The notes under the pieces: generated by a model
What the model saw: only the letters and a program-made list of their open reading frames with translations
Databases searched by the model: none
What the model was told of the DNA's origin: nothing
Assembly (NCBI RefSeq): GCF_000224415.1
Contig: NZ_AFXQ01000004.1
Location: forward strand, 165,494-229,493
DNA: 64,000 bases
Direction: 5' to 3'
From: Citricoccus sp. CH26A
Lineage (GTDB): Bacteria > Actinomycetota > Actinomycetes > Actinomycetales > Micrococcaceae
Position numbers and translations under genes: made by a program
Shown: in pieces, positions 33,484 through 42,629 of the stretch
Position numbering within the stretch: position 1 is the stretch's first letter
How the letters are laid out: the number at the start of each line of letters is the position of its first letter

Positions 33484-35033
33484 TGCTTGCGGCCGCGCTT
33501 CTCGCGGACTCGCATCCCGAGTTCGATCGGGGTCCCCTCGAAGCCGAAGGTCTCCCGGAGCCGGCGGATGATGAACCGCCGGTAGCCCGGGTCCAGGAAC
33601 CCGGTCGTGAACAGCACGATGCGCGGGGGCCGGGTGGAGGGCTGCGTGGCAAACAGGATCCGGGGCTGCTTGCCACCGCGCACCGGGTGCGGGTGGGCTG
33701 CCACGAGCTCGCCGAGGAAGGCGTTGAGCTTGCCGGTGGGGATGCGCCGGTCCCAGGACTCCAGCGCGGTGTCCAGGGCGGGCACCAACCGGTCCTTGTG
33801 CCACCCGGTCTTGGCCGAGAGGTTCACTCGCGGGGCCCAGGCCACGTGGGCTAGGTCCTGCTCGATCTCCCGGTCCAGGTAGAAGCGGCGGTCCTCGTCC
33901 ATGAGGTCCCACTTGTTGAAGGCCAGCACCAGCGCCCGGCCGGAGTCCACGACGGTCTGCAGGATGCGCACATCCTGCTCGGACAGCACCTCGGAGGCCT
34001 CCAGCAGGACCACGGCCACCTCGGCCTTGTCCAGGGCGGACTGCGTCCGCAGGGAGGCGTAGTAGTCCGCACCGTGGGCCATGTGCTGGCGGCGGCGGAT
34101 GCCGGCGGTGTCCACGAACCGCCAGAGCCGGCCGCCGAGCTCGATCAGCTCGTCCACGGGATCACGGGTGGTGCCGGCGGTGTCGTCCACCACCACGCGG
34201 TCGGACCCGGCCAGCTTGTTCAGCAGCGAGGACTTGCCCACGTTGGGCCGTCCCAGCAGGGCCACGCGGCGCGGGCCACCACGCGGGACGAGCCCGCCGT
34301 GGGCGGACTCCTCCGGCAGGACCGCCAGGGCCGCGTCCAGCAGGTCACCGGTCCCCCGGCCGTGCACCGCGGAGACGGGGTGGGGTTCGCCGAGGCCGAG
34401 GCCCCACAGGGTGGCGGCGTCCGCCTCCTGGGTGATGTCGTCGACCTTGTTGGCCACGAGGATCACCGGCTTCTTCTTGCGCCGCAGCAGGCGGACGACG
34501 GCCTCGTCGGTCGAGGTCGCGCCGACGGTCGCGTCCACGACGAACAGCACGGCGTCGGCCACGTCCACGGCCAGCTCGGCCTGCTCGGCCACGCGCTGGT
34601 GGATGCCCTTGGCATCGTGCTCCCACCCGCCGGTGTCCACTACGGTGAACACCCGCCCGTTCCACTCGGCCTCGTAGCTGACGCGGTCACGGGTCACCCC
34701 GGGCACGTCCTCCACCACGGCCTCTCGGCGACCGATGATCCGGTTGACCAGGGTGGACTTTCCCACGTTGGGCCGGCCCACGATGGCCAGCACCGGGGGC
34801 ACGGGTTCGTCCTCGGGTTCGGCGTCGCCCTCCTCCCAGCCCTGGAGCAGGGCGGCGTCCTCGTCGTCGAGCTCGTAGTCCTGCAGGCCGGCGCGCAGGG
34901 CCTCGGCCCGCTGGCGCGCGTCCTCGTCCGAGAGGGCGGCCAGCCGCTCGGCGACGTTGTCCTCGCCGGCGGGCACGTACTCGGGCCCGTCCCCGTCCTG
35001 CGGCCCGGTGCCGGTGGTGTTCTCGGTGCTCAT
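33480..35033 (-). CDS. der: Ribosome-assembly GTPase Der (EngA)
   Basis: 517 residues with two tandem G domains and a C-terminal KH-like domain; needed for 50S maturation. First G1 motif [13 protein letters not shown] and second [13 protein letters not shown], with NKVD and NKWD specificity motifs and two DTxG-type G3 motifs. The N-terminus has about 75 extra acidic residues before the first G domain, which is common in actinobacteria. Overlaps cmk by 4 bases, with which it forms the end of the scpAB-rluB-tyrA-cmk-der run. Bounded on its 3' side by a converging gene. Confidence 0.97.
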   Translation of the reverse strand: MSTENTTGTGPQDGDGPEYVPAGEDNVAERLAALSDEDARQRAEALRAGLQDYELDDEDAALLQGWEEGDAEPEDEPVPPVLAIVGRPNVGKSTLVNRIIGRREAVVEDVPGVTRDRVSYEAEWNGRVFTVVDTGGWEHDAKGIHQRVAEQAELAVDVADAVLFVVDATVGATSTDEAVVRLLRRKKKPVILVANKVDDITQEADAATLWGLGLGEPHPVSAVHGRGTGDLLDAALAVLPEESAHGGLVPRGGPRRVALLGRPNVGKSSLLNKLAGSDRVVVDDTAGTTRDPVDELIELGGRLWRFVDTAGIRRRQHMAHGADYYASLRTQSALDKAEVAVVLLEASEVLSEQDVRILQTVVDSGRALVLAFNKWDLMDEDRRFYLDREIEQDLAHVAWAPRVNLSAKTGWHKDRLVPALDTALESWDRRIPTGKLNAFLGELVAAHPHPVRGGKQPRILFATQPSTRPPRIVLFTTGFLDPGYRRFIIRRLRETFGFEGTPIELGMRVREKRGRKH

Positions 35034-35830
35034 GCGCGGTTCCCCTTCGGGGTCGTCGGTGCTGCGGTGTCTGGTGTGGCCACCGGTGCGGTGGTTCCGG
35101 CCGCCTCGGTGCCGGGGGCGTGGTGGGCGTCGCCGAAGACGCCCTGGCCGGACTGGCCGGCGATCTCGGCCAGGACGGCCTGCACGGTGGACTCGAGGTC
35201 GAGCTCGGAGGAGTCGACGAGGCCCACCCCCGCGGCGGGGGTCATGAAGTCCACCACGGTGGAGTCCTTCGCGTCCCGGTCCACCACCTGGGCGGTCAGG
35301 TCCTGCCGGCCGACGGTGCCGCCGAGCTGCTCGCCGCGCCGGGCGAGGCGGACCTCCGCGGTGGCGGTCAGCAGGATGCGGGCATCGGCGTCCGGGGCCA
35401 CCACGGTGGTGATGTCCCGCCCCTCGGCCACGATCCGGCGGTGGGAGTCGATCAGCTCGCGCTGACGGGCCACGAGCAGCTCGCGGACGGCCCGGTTGGT
35501 GGCCACCACCGAGACGACGGCGGAGATGCCCGGTGCGCGGATGGCCTCGGTGATGTCGTGGGTGCCCACCACCACGCGGTCGACGTCAGGGTCCACGGAC
35601 AGCCCCAGGTCGATGTCCTGCACGGCGGCGACGACGGCGTCGTCGTCCTCGAGCACCCCGGCCTCCCGGCAGTGCCAGGCCACGGCGCGGTACATCGCCC
35701 CGGTGTCGAGGTAGGCCGCGCCCAGCCGACGTGCGACCTCGCGGGACACGGAGGACTTCCCCGACCCCGAGGGACCGTCCACGGCCACCACGAGGCGCCG
35801 TGCTGCCGCCGCCGTCGTCTCGTCCACCAT
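35030..35830 (-). CDS. cmk: Cytidylate kinase
   Basis: 266 residues; phosphorylates CMP and dCMP. P-loop GPSGSGKSS, followed by [14 protein letters not shown] and [14 protein letters not shown], all conserved. A C-terminal tail of about 45 Ala/Thr/Pro-rich residues is beyond the usual length. Start ATG abuts the tyrA stop (TGAATG), and its stop overlaps the der start. In mycobacteria the same pair cmk-engA is adjacent. Confidence 0.96.
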   Translation of the reverse strand: MVDETTAAAARRLVVAVDGPSGSGKSSVSREVARRLGAAYLDTGAMYRAVAWHCREAGVLEDDDAVVAAVQDIDLGLSVDPDVDRVVVGTHDITEAIRAPGISAVVSVVATNRAVRELLVARQRELIDSHRRIVAEGRDITTVVAPDADARILLTATAEVRLARRGEQLGGTVGRQDLTAQVVDRDAKDSTVVDFMTPAAGVGLVDSSELDLESTVQAVLAEIAGQSGQGVFGDAHHAPGTEAAGTTAPVATPDTAAPTTPKGNRA

Positions 35831-36982
35831 TCAGACCACCTTCCATCCCCGCGCGGTCAGCGCGTCCGTCAGTTCCTGCCGGCGTCCGGGCAGTACGGAG
35901 ATCTCCAGCATGCCCACCTGGTACCCGGCCGAGTGGTCCATGCGCAGGTCCTCCACGTTGACGCCGGCGGCGCCGACGTCCTGCAGGACCGCGGAGATCT
36001 GGCCCGGGGTGTCGTCCACGATCACGGTGACCACGGCGAAGGCCTGCGGCGGACCGCCGTGCTTGCCCGGGATCCGGGCGTGCCCGGCGTTGCCCTCGGC
36101 GATCAGCTGCGCGATGTCCAGGCGTGCGCCGGGCGCCGACGGGTCCTCCATCGTGCCGATCAGCCGGTCCAGGTCCTCGCGCACCCCGTAGAGGATCCGC
36201 AGGATCTCCGGCGCGTTCGCTGCGAGGATCTGCACCCACAGCTGGGGGTCGGAGGCGGCGATGCGCGTGGTGTCCCGCAGTCCGTTGCCGGCCAGGGCGA
36301 GCGAGGCCGCCGGGGTCTCCTGGAGGCGGGAGGACACCAGGGAGGCGGCGATCTGCGGCAGGTGCGAGATCAGCGCCACCGAGGCGTCGTGGTCCTCGGC
36401 GCTCATCCGGTGCACGGTGGCGCCCAGGCTGCGCGCGATCTCCTCGGCCGCCGCGACGGCGGACGGATCGGTCGCCTCGGTCGCGCAGACCACCCAGGGG
36501 GCCGCGGTGAACAGCTGGCCGCGGGCCGCCACCGGGCCGGAACGCTCGGAACCGGCCATCGGGTGGGTGCCCACGTAGCGGGCGGCCTGGTCGGGGGCCA
36601 GGGTCCCGTCCGCGACGGCGGCCTGCACCTCCGCGGCGATCGCCCCCTTGACCGAGGCGATGTCCAGCACGACGGCCTCCGGGAACCGGCGCAGCGAATC
36701 GATCACGACCTGACCGGTCACGTCCGGGGGCGAGGCCACCACGACGGTACCCGGCTGCCGGACGTCCGGCGCGCCCGTGGCGCCGTCGAGCCCGGTCGGG
36801 TAGGGGTCGCCGGCGCCGATGTCCACGGCCACGGCCTGCGCGGAGGGCGATGGGTCGGCGAGCCAGACCTCGGCGCCCGCGGCACGCAGGCCCAGCCCGA
36901 TCGAGGCACCCAGCAGCCCGGTGCCCCGGATGAGGACCGGTTCCTCCAGGACCCGGGATATCAGCAGGGCCCGGGCCATCAC
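35831..36982 (-). CDS. tyrA: Prephenate dehydrogenase with ACT domain
   Basis: 383 residues, making 4-hydroxyphenylpyruvate for tyrosine. NAD(P)-binding GTGLLGASIGLGLRAAG near the N-terminus, prephenate-binding YVGTHPMAGSERSG, and ISHLPQIAASLV. The last about 75 residues look like an ACT regulatory domain (FAVVTVIVDDTPGQISAVLQ), likely tyrosine feedback. The ATG overlaps the rluB end by 4 bases. Mycobacteria keep tyrA elsewhere; its insertion between rluB and cmk is a Micrococcales-style order (recalled, not checked). Confidence 0.93.
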   Translation of the reverse strand: MMARALLISRVLEEPVLIRGTGLLGASIGLGLRAAGAEVWLADPSPSAQAVAVDIGAGDPYPTGLDGATGAPDVRQPGTVVVASPPDVTGQVVIDSLRRFPEAVVLDIASVKGAIAAEVQAAVADGTLAPDQAARYVGTHPMAGSERSGPVAARGQLFTAAPWVVCATEATDPSAVAAAEEIARSLGATVHRMSAEDHDASVALISHLPQIAASLVSSRLQETPAASLALAGNGLRDTTRIAASDPQLWVQILAANAPEILRILYGVREDLDRLIGTMEDPSAPGARLDIAQLIAEGNAGHARIPGKHGGPPQAFAVVTVIVDDTPGQISAVLQDVGAAGVNVEDLRMDHSAGYQVGMLEISVLPGRRQELTDALTARGWKVV

Positions 36983-38040
36983 AGTCCGACCGAGGCCATC
37001 AGGTGGCCCATCTCCTGCCGGCCCATCTGCCGGACCGTGCCCTGCTTCTGGTCGCCGAGGGCGATCGGCCCGAACTTCACGCGCACGAGCCGTTCGACCG
37101 GGTAACCGACCTCCTTGAACATCCGGCGCACGATCCTGTTCTTCCCGGAGTGCAGCACGACCTCCACGAGCACGTGCCCCGGGGTGGAGTCCACCAGCTT
37201 GAAGGAGTCCACCTGGGCGAAGCCGTCCTCCAGGTGGATACCCTCCTTGAGCTGGGCGCCGACGCCCTTGGCCATCGGCCCGGGCACCTGGACGAGGTAG
37301 GTCTTCGGGACCTCGTAGCGGGGGTGGGTCAGCCGGTTGGCCAGCTCACCGTCGTTGGTCAGCAGCAGCAGCCCCTCGGTCTCGGTGTCGAGCCGGCCGA
37401 CGTGGAACAGGCGCTCCTGGCCCTTCTTGAGGTAGTCGGAGATGCACGGGCGCCCCTCGGGGTCGTCCATGGTGGAGACCACGCCGCGGGGCTTGTTGAA
37501 GGCGAAGTAGCGCAGGGTGGTGTCCAGCTGCAGGCGGATGCCGTCCACGTGGATGACCGAGGTCTCGGGATCCACGCGGACACCGGTCTCGGTCACGACC
37601 TTGCCGTCCACCTCGACCCGTCCCTCGGCGATCAGGTCCTCGCAGACGCGCCGGGAGGCCACGCCGGCAGAGGCCATCAGCTTCTGCAGGCGCACCCCGG
37701 ACGGGTCGTGGACCTCGGAGAAGTTCTGTTCGCGCCGGGCGCGGTTCGGACGCTGCGGCTTGCGCGCGGCGCCCAGGTTGCGGTCGTACCCCTCCCGCGA
37801 GTCGTCGCGGAACGGCCCGCCCTTCTGGCCCGGCTGCGGGGTGCGGCCACCGCCGCCGGCAGGGCCGCCGCGGGCAGCCCCCTTACCGGAATGCCCCTTG
37901 CTGGCCGATGCGCCGTAGCCCTTGCCGGGCTTACCGGTCTTGCCGGGCCTCCCGGGACGCGATGCGCCCTGGCCGCGGCGGCCGCCGGAGCCCTGGGGCC
38001 CGCCGGAGGAGTTCTGGTGTCCGGGGGTACGTGGAGTCAT
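36979..38040 (-). CDS. rluB: 23S rRNA pseudouridine synthase B
   Basis: 353 residues. The first about 100 residues are a Gly/Lys/Arg-rich disordered tail. Then an S4 RNA-binding domain (VRLQKLMASAGVASRRVCED) and the RsuA/RluB catalytic region with the Asp motif GRLDTETEGLLLLTNDGELA. Start ATG with AAAGGA upstream. Located between scpB and tyrA; overlaps tyrA by four bases. The long basic tail is seen in many actinobacterial relatives and probably helps bind rRNA. Confidence 0.95.
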   Translation of the reverse strand: MTPRTPGHQNSSGGPQGSGGRRGQGASRPGRPGKTGKPGKGYGASASKGHSGKGAARGGPAGGGGRTPQPGQKGGPFRDDSREGYDRNLGAARKPQRPNRARREQNFSEVHDPSGVRLQKLMASAGVASRRVCEDLIAEGRVEVDGKVVTETGVRVDPETSVIHVDGIRLQLDTTLRYFAFNKPRGVVSTMDDPEGRPCISDYLKKGQERLFHVGRLDTETEGLLLLTNDGELANRLTHPRYEVPKTYLVQVPGPMAKGVGAQLKEGIHLEDGFAQVDSFKLVDSTPGHVLVEVVLHSGKNRIVRRMFKEVGYPVERLVRVKFGPIALGDQKQGTVRQMGRQEMGHLMASVGL

Positions 38041-38238
38041 GATGTCCTTTCAGTGCCTCACGGCATGTGCAGGGGTCGGAGTGGGCGGGGATCACGGGAC
38101 CTCGGGTCACCGGTCACGGCATCACGACCGTGCCCCACCGAACACTCCATCATAGTCCAGCCCCTCCTGCGCAAGGTCACGCGGGCGCGGTGATCTTGCG
38201 CACTGCCGGTAGCCCAACCGGGTGGTCCCGGCCGCGGT

Positions 38239-38862
38239 TCAGCCGCGGAAGCCCTCGTCCTGCTCGGCGAGGGCCGCGAGGTCGCCCAGGCCCGGCAGGT
38301 GCTCGGAGAGCCGGGGCAGCTCGTCGAGGCTTCCCACCCCGAGGGCCTCCAGCAGGTATCCGGTGGTCCGGTACAGCACCGCTCCGGTGTGGGGATCCGT
38401 TCCCGCCTCGGCCACCAGCCCCCGGCTGACCAGGGTGCGCATCACGGAGTCCGAGTTCACGCCGCGGATGCCGGCCACGCGGGACCGCGTCACCGGCTGG
38501 AGGTAGGCCACCACGGCCAGGGTCTCGAGTGCGGCCTGCGTGAGCCGGGCGGTCTGGCCCTCGACGACGAACCGCTCCACGACGTCGGCAAGGGCGGGCC
38601 GGGAGTAGATGCGCCAGCCGCCCGCGAGCTCGCGCAGTTCGAAGCCGCGCCGGGGCCCGCCGGAGCGTCCGTCATAGTCGTCCGCCAGGGCCGACAGGGT
38701 CGCGGCGATCCTCGCGGGCTCCGCGTCGGTCGCCTGGACCAGCTGTGCCACGGTCACCGGTTCGTCCACCACCATCAGCACGGCCTCGAGCTGCTCGCGC
38801 AGGTCCGCCGGGTCGTCACCGGCCGGGGGCGCCGGCGCGGGCCGTGGTCCCGGTTCACTCAT
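38239..38862 (-). CDS. scpB: Segregation and condensation protein B
   Basis: 207 residues; winged-helix partner of ScpA in the SMC condensin complex. Typical LEAVLMVVDEPVTVAQL and the C-terminal AALETLAVVAYLQPVTRSRV, then IRGVNSDSVMRTLVSRGLV. The ATG overlaps the scpA end by 8 bases, so translation is coupled. The 198-base gap to rluB holds no supported gene. Confidence 0.95.
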   Translation of the reverse strand: MSEPGPRPAPAPPAGDDPADLREQLEAVLMVVDEPVTVAQLVQATDAEPARIAATLSALADDYDGRSGGPRRGFELRELAGGWRIYSRPALADVVERFVVEGQTARLTQAALETLAVVAYLQPVTRSRVAGIRGVNSDSVMRTLVSRGLVAEAGTDPHTGAVLYRTTGYLLEALGVGSLDELPRLSEHLPGLGDLAALAEQDEGFRG

Positions 38863-39850
38863 GCGTCGTCTCCTCGTCCAGGTGCTCGTCCAAATGCTCG
38901 TCGTGCTCCTCGTCCCACTCGCCACCGGGATCCGTCAGCACGTCCGGGGCATCCGGGTCCCACACGACCACCAGCTCCCCCAACGGCGTGTCCTGGTGGA
39001 ACGTCACGGCCCGGTCCCGGAACATCTCCAACAGGGCCAGGAAACGGGCCACCACCTCCAGGGTGGTGGCGGCGTCGTGGACGAGCTCGCGGAAGGTGAG
39101 CCGGCCGGACGCCCGCAACCGGGCCGCCAGGATGCCGCTCTGCTCGCGCACCGAGACGGGCGGGGCGTGCAGGTGGCCGAGCCCGACGGCGTCGGGTTCG
39201 GCCGGGGTGCGGGAGAGGACCTGCTCGGCCAGCGCACCGAACTGTTCCGGGCTCACTGTCCACACCAGTGGGGGCAGGACGGAGGCGAACCGCGGGTCCA
39301 GTGTGGTCTGGCGCGGGAAGCGCCGGGACTCGGACTCCATGCGGCTGCGCATCAGTGCGGAGACGTCCCGGAACGCCTTGTACTGCAGCAACCGGGCGAA
39401 CAGCAGGTCGCGGGCCTCCAGCAGTGCCACGTCCTCCTCGGCCTCCGCGGTGCCGGCCGGCAGCAACCGGGCCGTCTTCAGGTCCAGCAACGTGGACGCC
39501 ACCACGATAAAGGCGCTGGACTCGTCCAGCGCCGCCAGGTCCGGTCGGCCGCGCGCGTCCTCGTCCCGTTCCCCGGGCTGCTGCCGCAGGGTGCCGATGT
39601 AGGCGATGAACTCGTCCGTGACCTCTGCCAGGGCGACCTCGGTGATGTCCATCCGGCGCCGGGCGATCAGGGAGAGCAGGAGGTCGAACGGGCCGGAGAA
39701 GTTCTGCAGGGTGACCGAGAAGCCGGACGGCGTCCCGTCCAGGCCGGCCTCGTCCAGGGCCGTCCGGGACGGGACGGCCACGCCGGGGCCACCGTCGTCC
39801 GCGGCGAGGCCGGCCAGGGCGCCGGTCACCGCCGCGGACGCTGGGCTCAC
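38855..39850 (-). CDS. scpA: Segregation and condensation protein A
   Basis: 331 residues, kleisin subunit linking SMC heads. N-terminal segment FSVTLQNFSGPFDLLLSLIA and the middle VVASTLLDLKTARLL are conserved; the C-terminal half ends with an acidic His/Glu/Asp-rich tail (HDEHLDEHLDEE). GTG start overlaps the parA stop by four bases. Order parA-scpA-scpB matches mycobacteria. Confidence 0.95.
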   Translation of the reverse strand: MSPASAAVTGALAGLAADDGGPGVAVPSRTALDEAGLDGTPSGFSVTLQNFSGPFDLLLSLIARRRMDITEVALAEVTDEFIAYIGTLRQQPGERDEDARGRPDLAALDESSAFIVVASTLLDLKTARLLPAGTAEAEEDVALLEARDLLFARLLQYKAFRDVSALMRSRMESESRRFPRQTTLDPRFASVLPPLVWTVSPEQFGALAEQVLSRTPAEPDAVGLGHLHAPPVSVREQSGILAARLRASGRLTFRELVHDAATTLEVVARFLALLEMFRDRAVTFHQDTPLGELVVVWDPDAPDVLTDPGGEWDEEHDEHLDEHLDEETTHE

Positions 39851-40755
39851 GGCGCTCCGCCGCGCCAGATCAGCTCGCGGGCCAGCGTGCGGTAGGCCTT
39901 GGCACCCTCGTGCTTCTGCGCGAAGGCGGTGATCGGCTCGGCGGCGACGGTGGCGTCGGCGAACTTGATGGAGCGCTTGATCACGGTCTCGAAGACCCGG
40001 TCCCCGAAGGCCTCGACCAACCGGCCCACGACCTCCTTGGAGTGCAGGGTACGGGCGTCGAACATCGTGGCCAGCACGCCGTCGACCTGCAGGTCCGGGT
40101 TGATCCGGTCCTGGATCTTCTCGATGGTCTCCACCAGCAGGGCCACCGCGCGCAGGGCGAAGAACTCGGCCGTCAGCGGGATGATCACCCCGTGCGAGGC
40201 GGTCAGCGCGTTCACGGTGAGCAGCCCCAGGGACGGCTGGCAGTCGATGAGGATGACGTCGTAGTCGTCACGGACCTGCCGCAGGGATCGCTCGAGCACC
40301 TGCTCGCGGGCCACCTCGTTGACGAGCTGGACCTCCGCGGCGGAGAGGTCGATGTTGGCGGGCAAGAGATCGATGTTCTCGAACTCGGTCTCCACGAGCG
40401 CGTCCCGCGCGCTGACGCTGCGCTCCATCATGACGTTGTAGATGGTCGTGTCCAGCTCGTGCGGGCTGACCCCGAGACCGGCGGACAGGGCGCCCTGGGG
40501 ATCGAAGTCGACCATGAGGACCTTGCGGCCGTACCCGGCGAGCGCGGCGCCGAGGTTGATGGTGGAGGTGGTCTTGCCCACCCCGCCCTTCTGGTTGACC
40601 ATCGAGATGATCCTGGCGGGACCGTGCGAGGTCAGGGGGGCGGGCTCCGGGAACTCGTGCTTGGGCCGTCCCGTGGGCCCGATCACCGGATCCCCGGTGA
40701 CCATGAGCACTGGCGTGGGCTCTTGCTGGTTCACGATGCTGCCGACTCCTGCCAT
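39847..40755 (-). CDS. ParA-type chromosome-partitioning ATPase
   Basis: 302 residues. Walker A KGGVGKTTSTIN, DFDPQGALSAGLG, and IDCQPSLGLLTVNAL with the long C-terminal region. It is the Soj-like protein that precedes scpA in actinobacteria (Rv1708-like), not the parA beside the origin. ATG 40755 starts MAGVGSIV; the frame is open further up but lacks features. It probably helps load or place SMC-ScpAB, by context. First gene of the parA-to-der run, just after the metabolic block. Confidence 0.9.
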   Translation of the reverse strand: MAGVGSIVNQQEPTPVLMVTGDPVIGPTGRPKHEFPEPAPLTSHGPARIISMVNQKGGVGKTTSTINLGAALAGYGRKVLMVDFDPQGALSAGLGVSPHELDTTIYNVMMERSVSARDALVETEFENIDLLPANIDLSAAEVQLVNEVAREQVLERSLRQVRDDYDVILIDCQPSLGLLTVNALTASHGVIIPLTAEFFALRAVALLVETIEKIQDRINPDLQVDGVLATMFDARTLHSKEVVGRLVEAFGDRVFETVIKRSIKFADATVAAEPITAFAQKHEGAKAYRTLARELIWRGGAP

Positions 40756-40934
40756 CTGTCCGTCTGTCCGCCGTTCTGTGAGGTGCCTTCGCTGGATAAC
40801 GCCGGCTGCTGCGGCATGGGTACACCCTAGTCCGGATCTCGGCCGGCCCGGAGAATTCACGCGGACCCGCGGCGAGCCTTGACGTTCAACCGCAGGGTGA
40901 AGGTGTATAGGCAAGTCGGTTCCCGCCCACGTCG

Positions 40935-40966
40935 GCGGCCGGGCCCCCGTGCAGGGGCCCGGCCGC
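40935..40966. terminator. Hairpin terminator downstream of dctA
   Basis: GCGGCCGGGCCCC and its exact complement (13 base pairs) with loop CGTGCA, 33 bases beyond the dctA stop and upstream of parA. It would separate the dct and parA transcripts. Confidence 0.7.
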
Positions 40967-40998
40967 GGTCGTGGGGTCCGTGGGACCCGGTCGCCGGA

Positions 40999-42453
40999 CT
41001 ACCGGCGGCTGCCGGCGGTGTCGAGGTCGCGGGTGACGTTCAGGCTGGACTCCGGGTGCCCCTCCACCGCCTGCTCGGCGATGGTCGGCGACTCGTACGG
41101 GTCGAAGCCGCGCCCCCGGGACTCCGCGTCGGCCTCCGCGGCCGGTGCGGCCTCGGGCGCGCCGTGTCCGGCCACCAGGGCCTCGTCGAACGCCAGCCGG
41201 CCGGAGAGCACCTGCCGTGCGCGGTCGGCGTCGAACTCACCGACCCACTTGCCGATCAGCATCGTCGCCACGGCGTTGCCGGTGAAGTTGGTCAGGGCCC
41301 GGGCCTCGGACATGAACTTGTCGATGCCCACGATCACGCCCATCCCGCCCAGCAGCGCCGGGCTGTGGGACTGCAGGCCGGCGGCCAGGGTGGCCAGGCC
41401 GGCGCCGGTCACGCCGGCGGCACCCTTGGAGGCGATGATCATGAAGACCAGCAGGCCGATCTGCTCGCCCAGGTTCATCTCCAGGCCCATGGCGTTGGAG
41501 ACGAACAGGGCGGCCATGGTCAGGTAGATGGCGGTGCCGTCGAGGTTGAACGAGTACCCGGTCGGGACGGTCACCCCGACCACGGGCTTGGACACCCCGG
41601 CGTACTCCATCTTGGCGATCAGCCGCGGCAGGGCCGACTCGGAGGAGGAGGTCGCGAAGATCAGCAGGTACTCCCGGCCCAGGTACTTCATCAGGGAGAA
41701 GATGCTCATCCCGGTGACGATCTTCAGCAGGGTGCCGAGCACCAGGACGATGAACAGGATGCAGGTGGCATAGAACGCACCCATCAGCAGCGCCATGGCC
41801 CCGATGGCGGACCAGCCGGTGGAGCCGACGACGGCGGCGATGGCACCGAAGGCGCCGATGGGGGCGACCCACATGATCATCATCAGGATCCGGAACACCA
41901 CGCCCTGGACGAGGGAGAGGATGTTCAGCAGCGGCTTGCCGGCCTCGCCCATCTTCTGCAGGGCGAACCCGACGAGCAGGGCCACGAACAGGACCGGCAG
42001 CACCGGGACGGAGTCCGGGATGATCTCCAGCACGAACGCGACGGTCGGGTCCAGTTCGGCCTTGGCGGCCGGGTCGTAGGGGGTCAGAGCGAGACCCTCA
42101 CCCGGGTGGATGAGGTTGCCCACGACCAGGCCGAGGCCCAGGGCGAAGGTGGACATGATGACGAAGTACAGCAGGGCCATGCCACCGACCTTGCCGACGG
42201 TGGCGGCCTTGGCGATGGAACCGATGCCCAGCACGATGGTGCAGAAGATGACCGGGCCGATCATCATCTTGATCAGGGAGACGAAGCCGTCGCCGAGGGG
42301 CTTGAGGGACTTGCCGAACTCCGGGAACAGCAGGCCCACGGCGGCCCCCAGGACCACCGAGGCGATCACGGAGATGTAGAGCCAGTGGGTCCGGTCCTTG
42401 GTCTTCTTCGCCTCGGAGCGCTCTGCGCGCGGGGCGGTGGTGGTCTCTGCCAT
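40999..42453 (-). CDS. dctA: C4-dicarboxylate:cation symporter DctA
   Basis: 484-residue membrane transporter of the DAACS family importing succinate, fumarate, malate and the like. Seen: serine-rich loop ATSSSESALPRLIAKME, GTAIYLTMAALFVSNAMG, and NFTGNAVATMLIGKW, all diagnostic. The C-terminal about 60 residues are hydrophilic and acidic. ATG with AAGGA upstream. Divergent from the dctS-like kinase gene, which almost certainly regulates it in response to substrate. Confidence 0.93.
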   Translation of the reverse strand: MAETTTAPRAERSEAKKTKDRTHWLYISVIASVVLGAAVGLLFPEFGKSLKPLGDGFVSLIKMMIGPVIFCTIVLGIGSIAKAATVGKVGGMALLYFVIMSTFALGLGLVVGNLIHPGEGLALTPYDPAAKAELDPTVAFVLEIIPDSVPVLPVLFVALLVGFALQKMGEAGKPLLNILSLVQGVVFRILMMIMWVAPIGAFGAIAAVVGSTGWSAIGAMALLMGAFYATCILFIVLVLGTLLKIVTGMSIFSLMKYLGREYLLIFATSSSESALPRLIAKMEYAGVSKPVVGVTVPTGYSFNLDGTAIYLTMAALFVSNAMGLEMNLGEQIGLLVFMIIASKGAAGVTGAGLATLAAGLQSHSPALLGGMGVIVGIDKFMSEARALTNFTGNAVATMLIGKWVGEFDADRARQVLSGRLAFDEALVAGHGAPEAAPAAEADAESRGRGFDPYESPTIAEQAVEGHPESSLNVTRDLDTAGSRR

Positions 42454-42586
42454 GGTGGTCCTTGCTGCGATGGTGGATCGGGGTGTGATGATGGTGGCGG
42501 ACGCCGTCGATGCCGGGGTGTGGCGCCACCGGGACTGCGGTCAGTGATGATCCTCGCCCCGTACTGTGGGGATCGTCACGGTTGCG

Positions 42587-42603
42587 GTCATAAAGTTCAT
42601 GAC
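42587..42603. promoter_or_regulatory. Inverted repeat between dctA and the kinase gene
   Basis: GTCAT-N7-ATGAC is a perfect 5-base inverted repeat in the divergent region, 27 bases before the kinase start. It is a candidate binding site of the response regulator encoded at 44344, but it is short and unproven. Confidence 0.3.
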
Positions 42604-42629
42604 GCCGCTCACAGACCCGGGAGGTGACC

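Noticed and set aside
36979..38040. RluA-type instead of RluB
   Set aside because: S4 domain plus the GRLDTETEGLLLLT motif is specific to the RsuA/RluB group.
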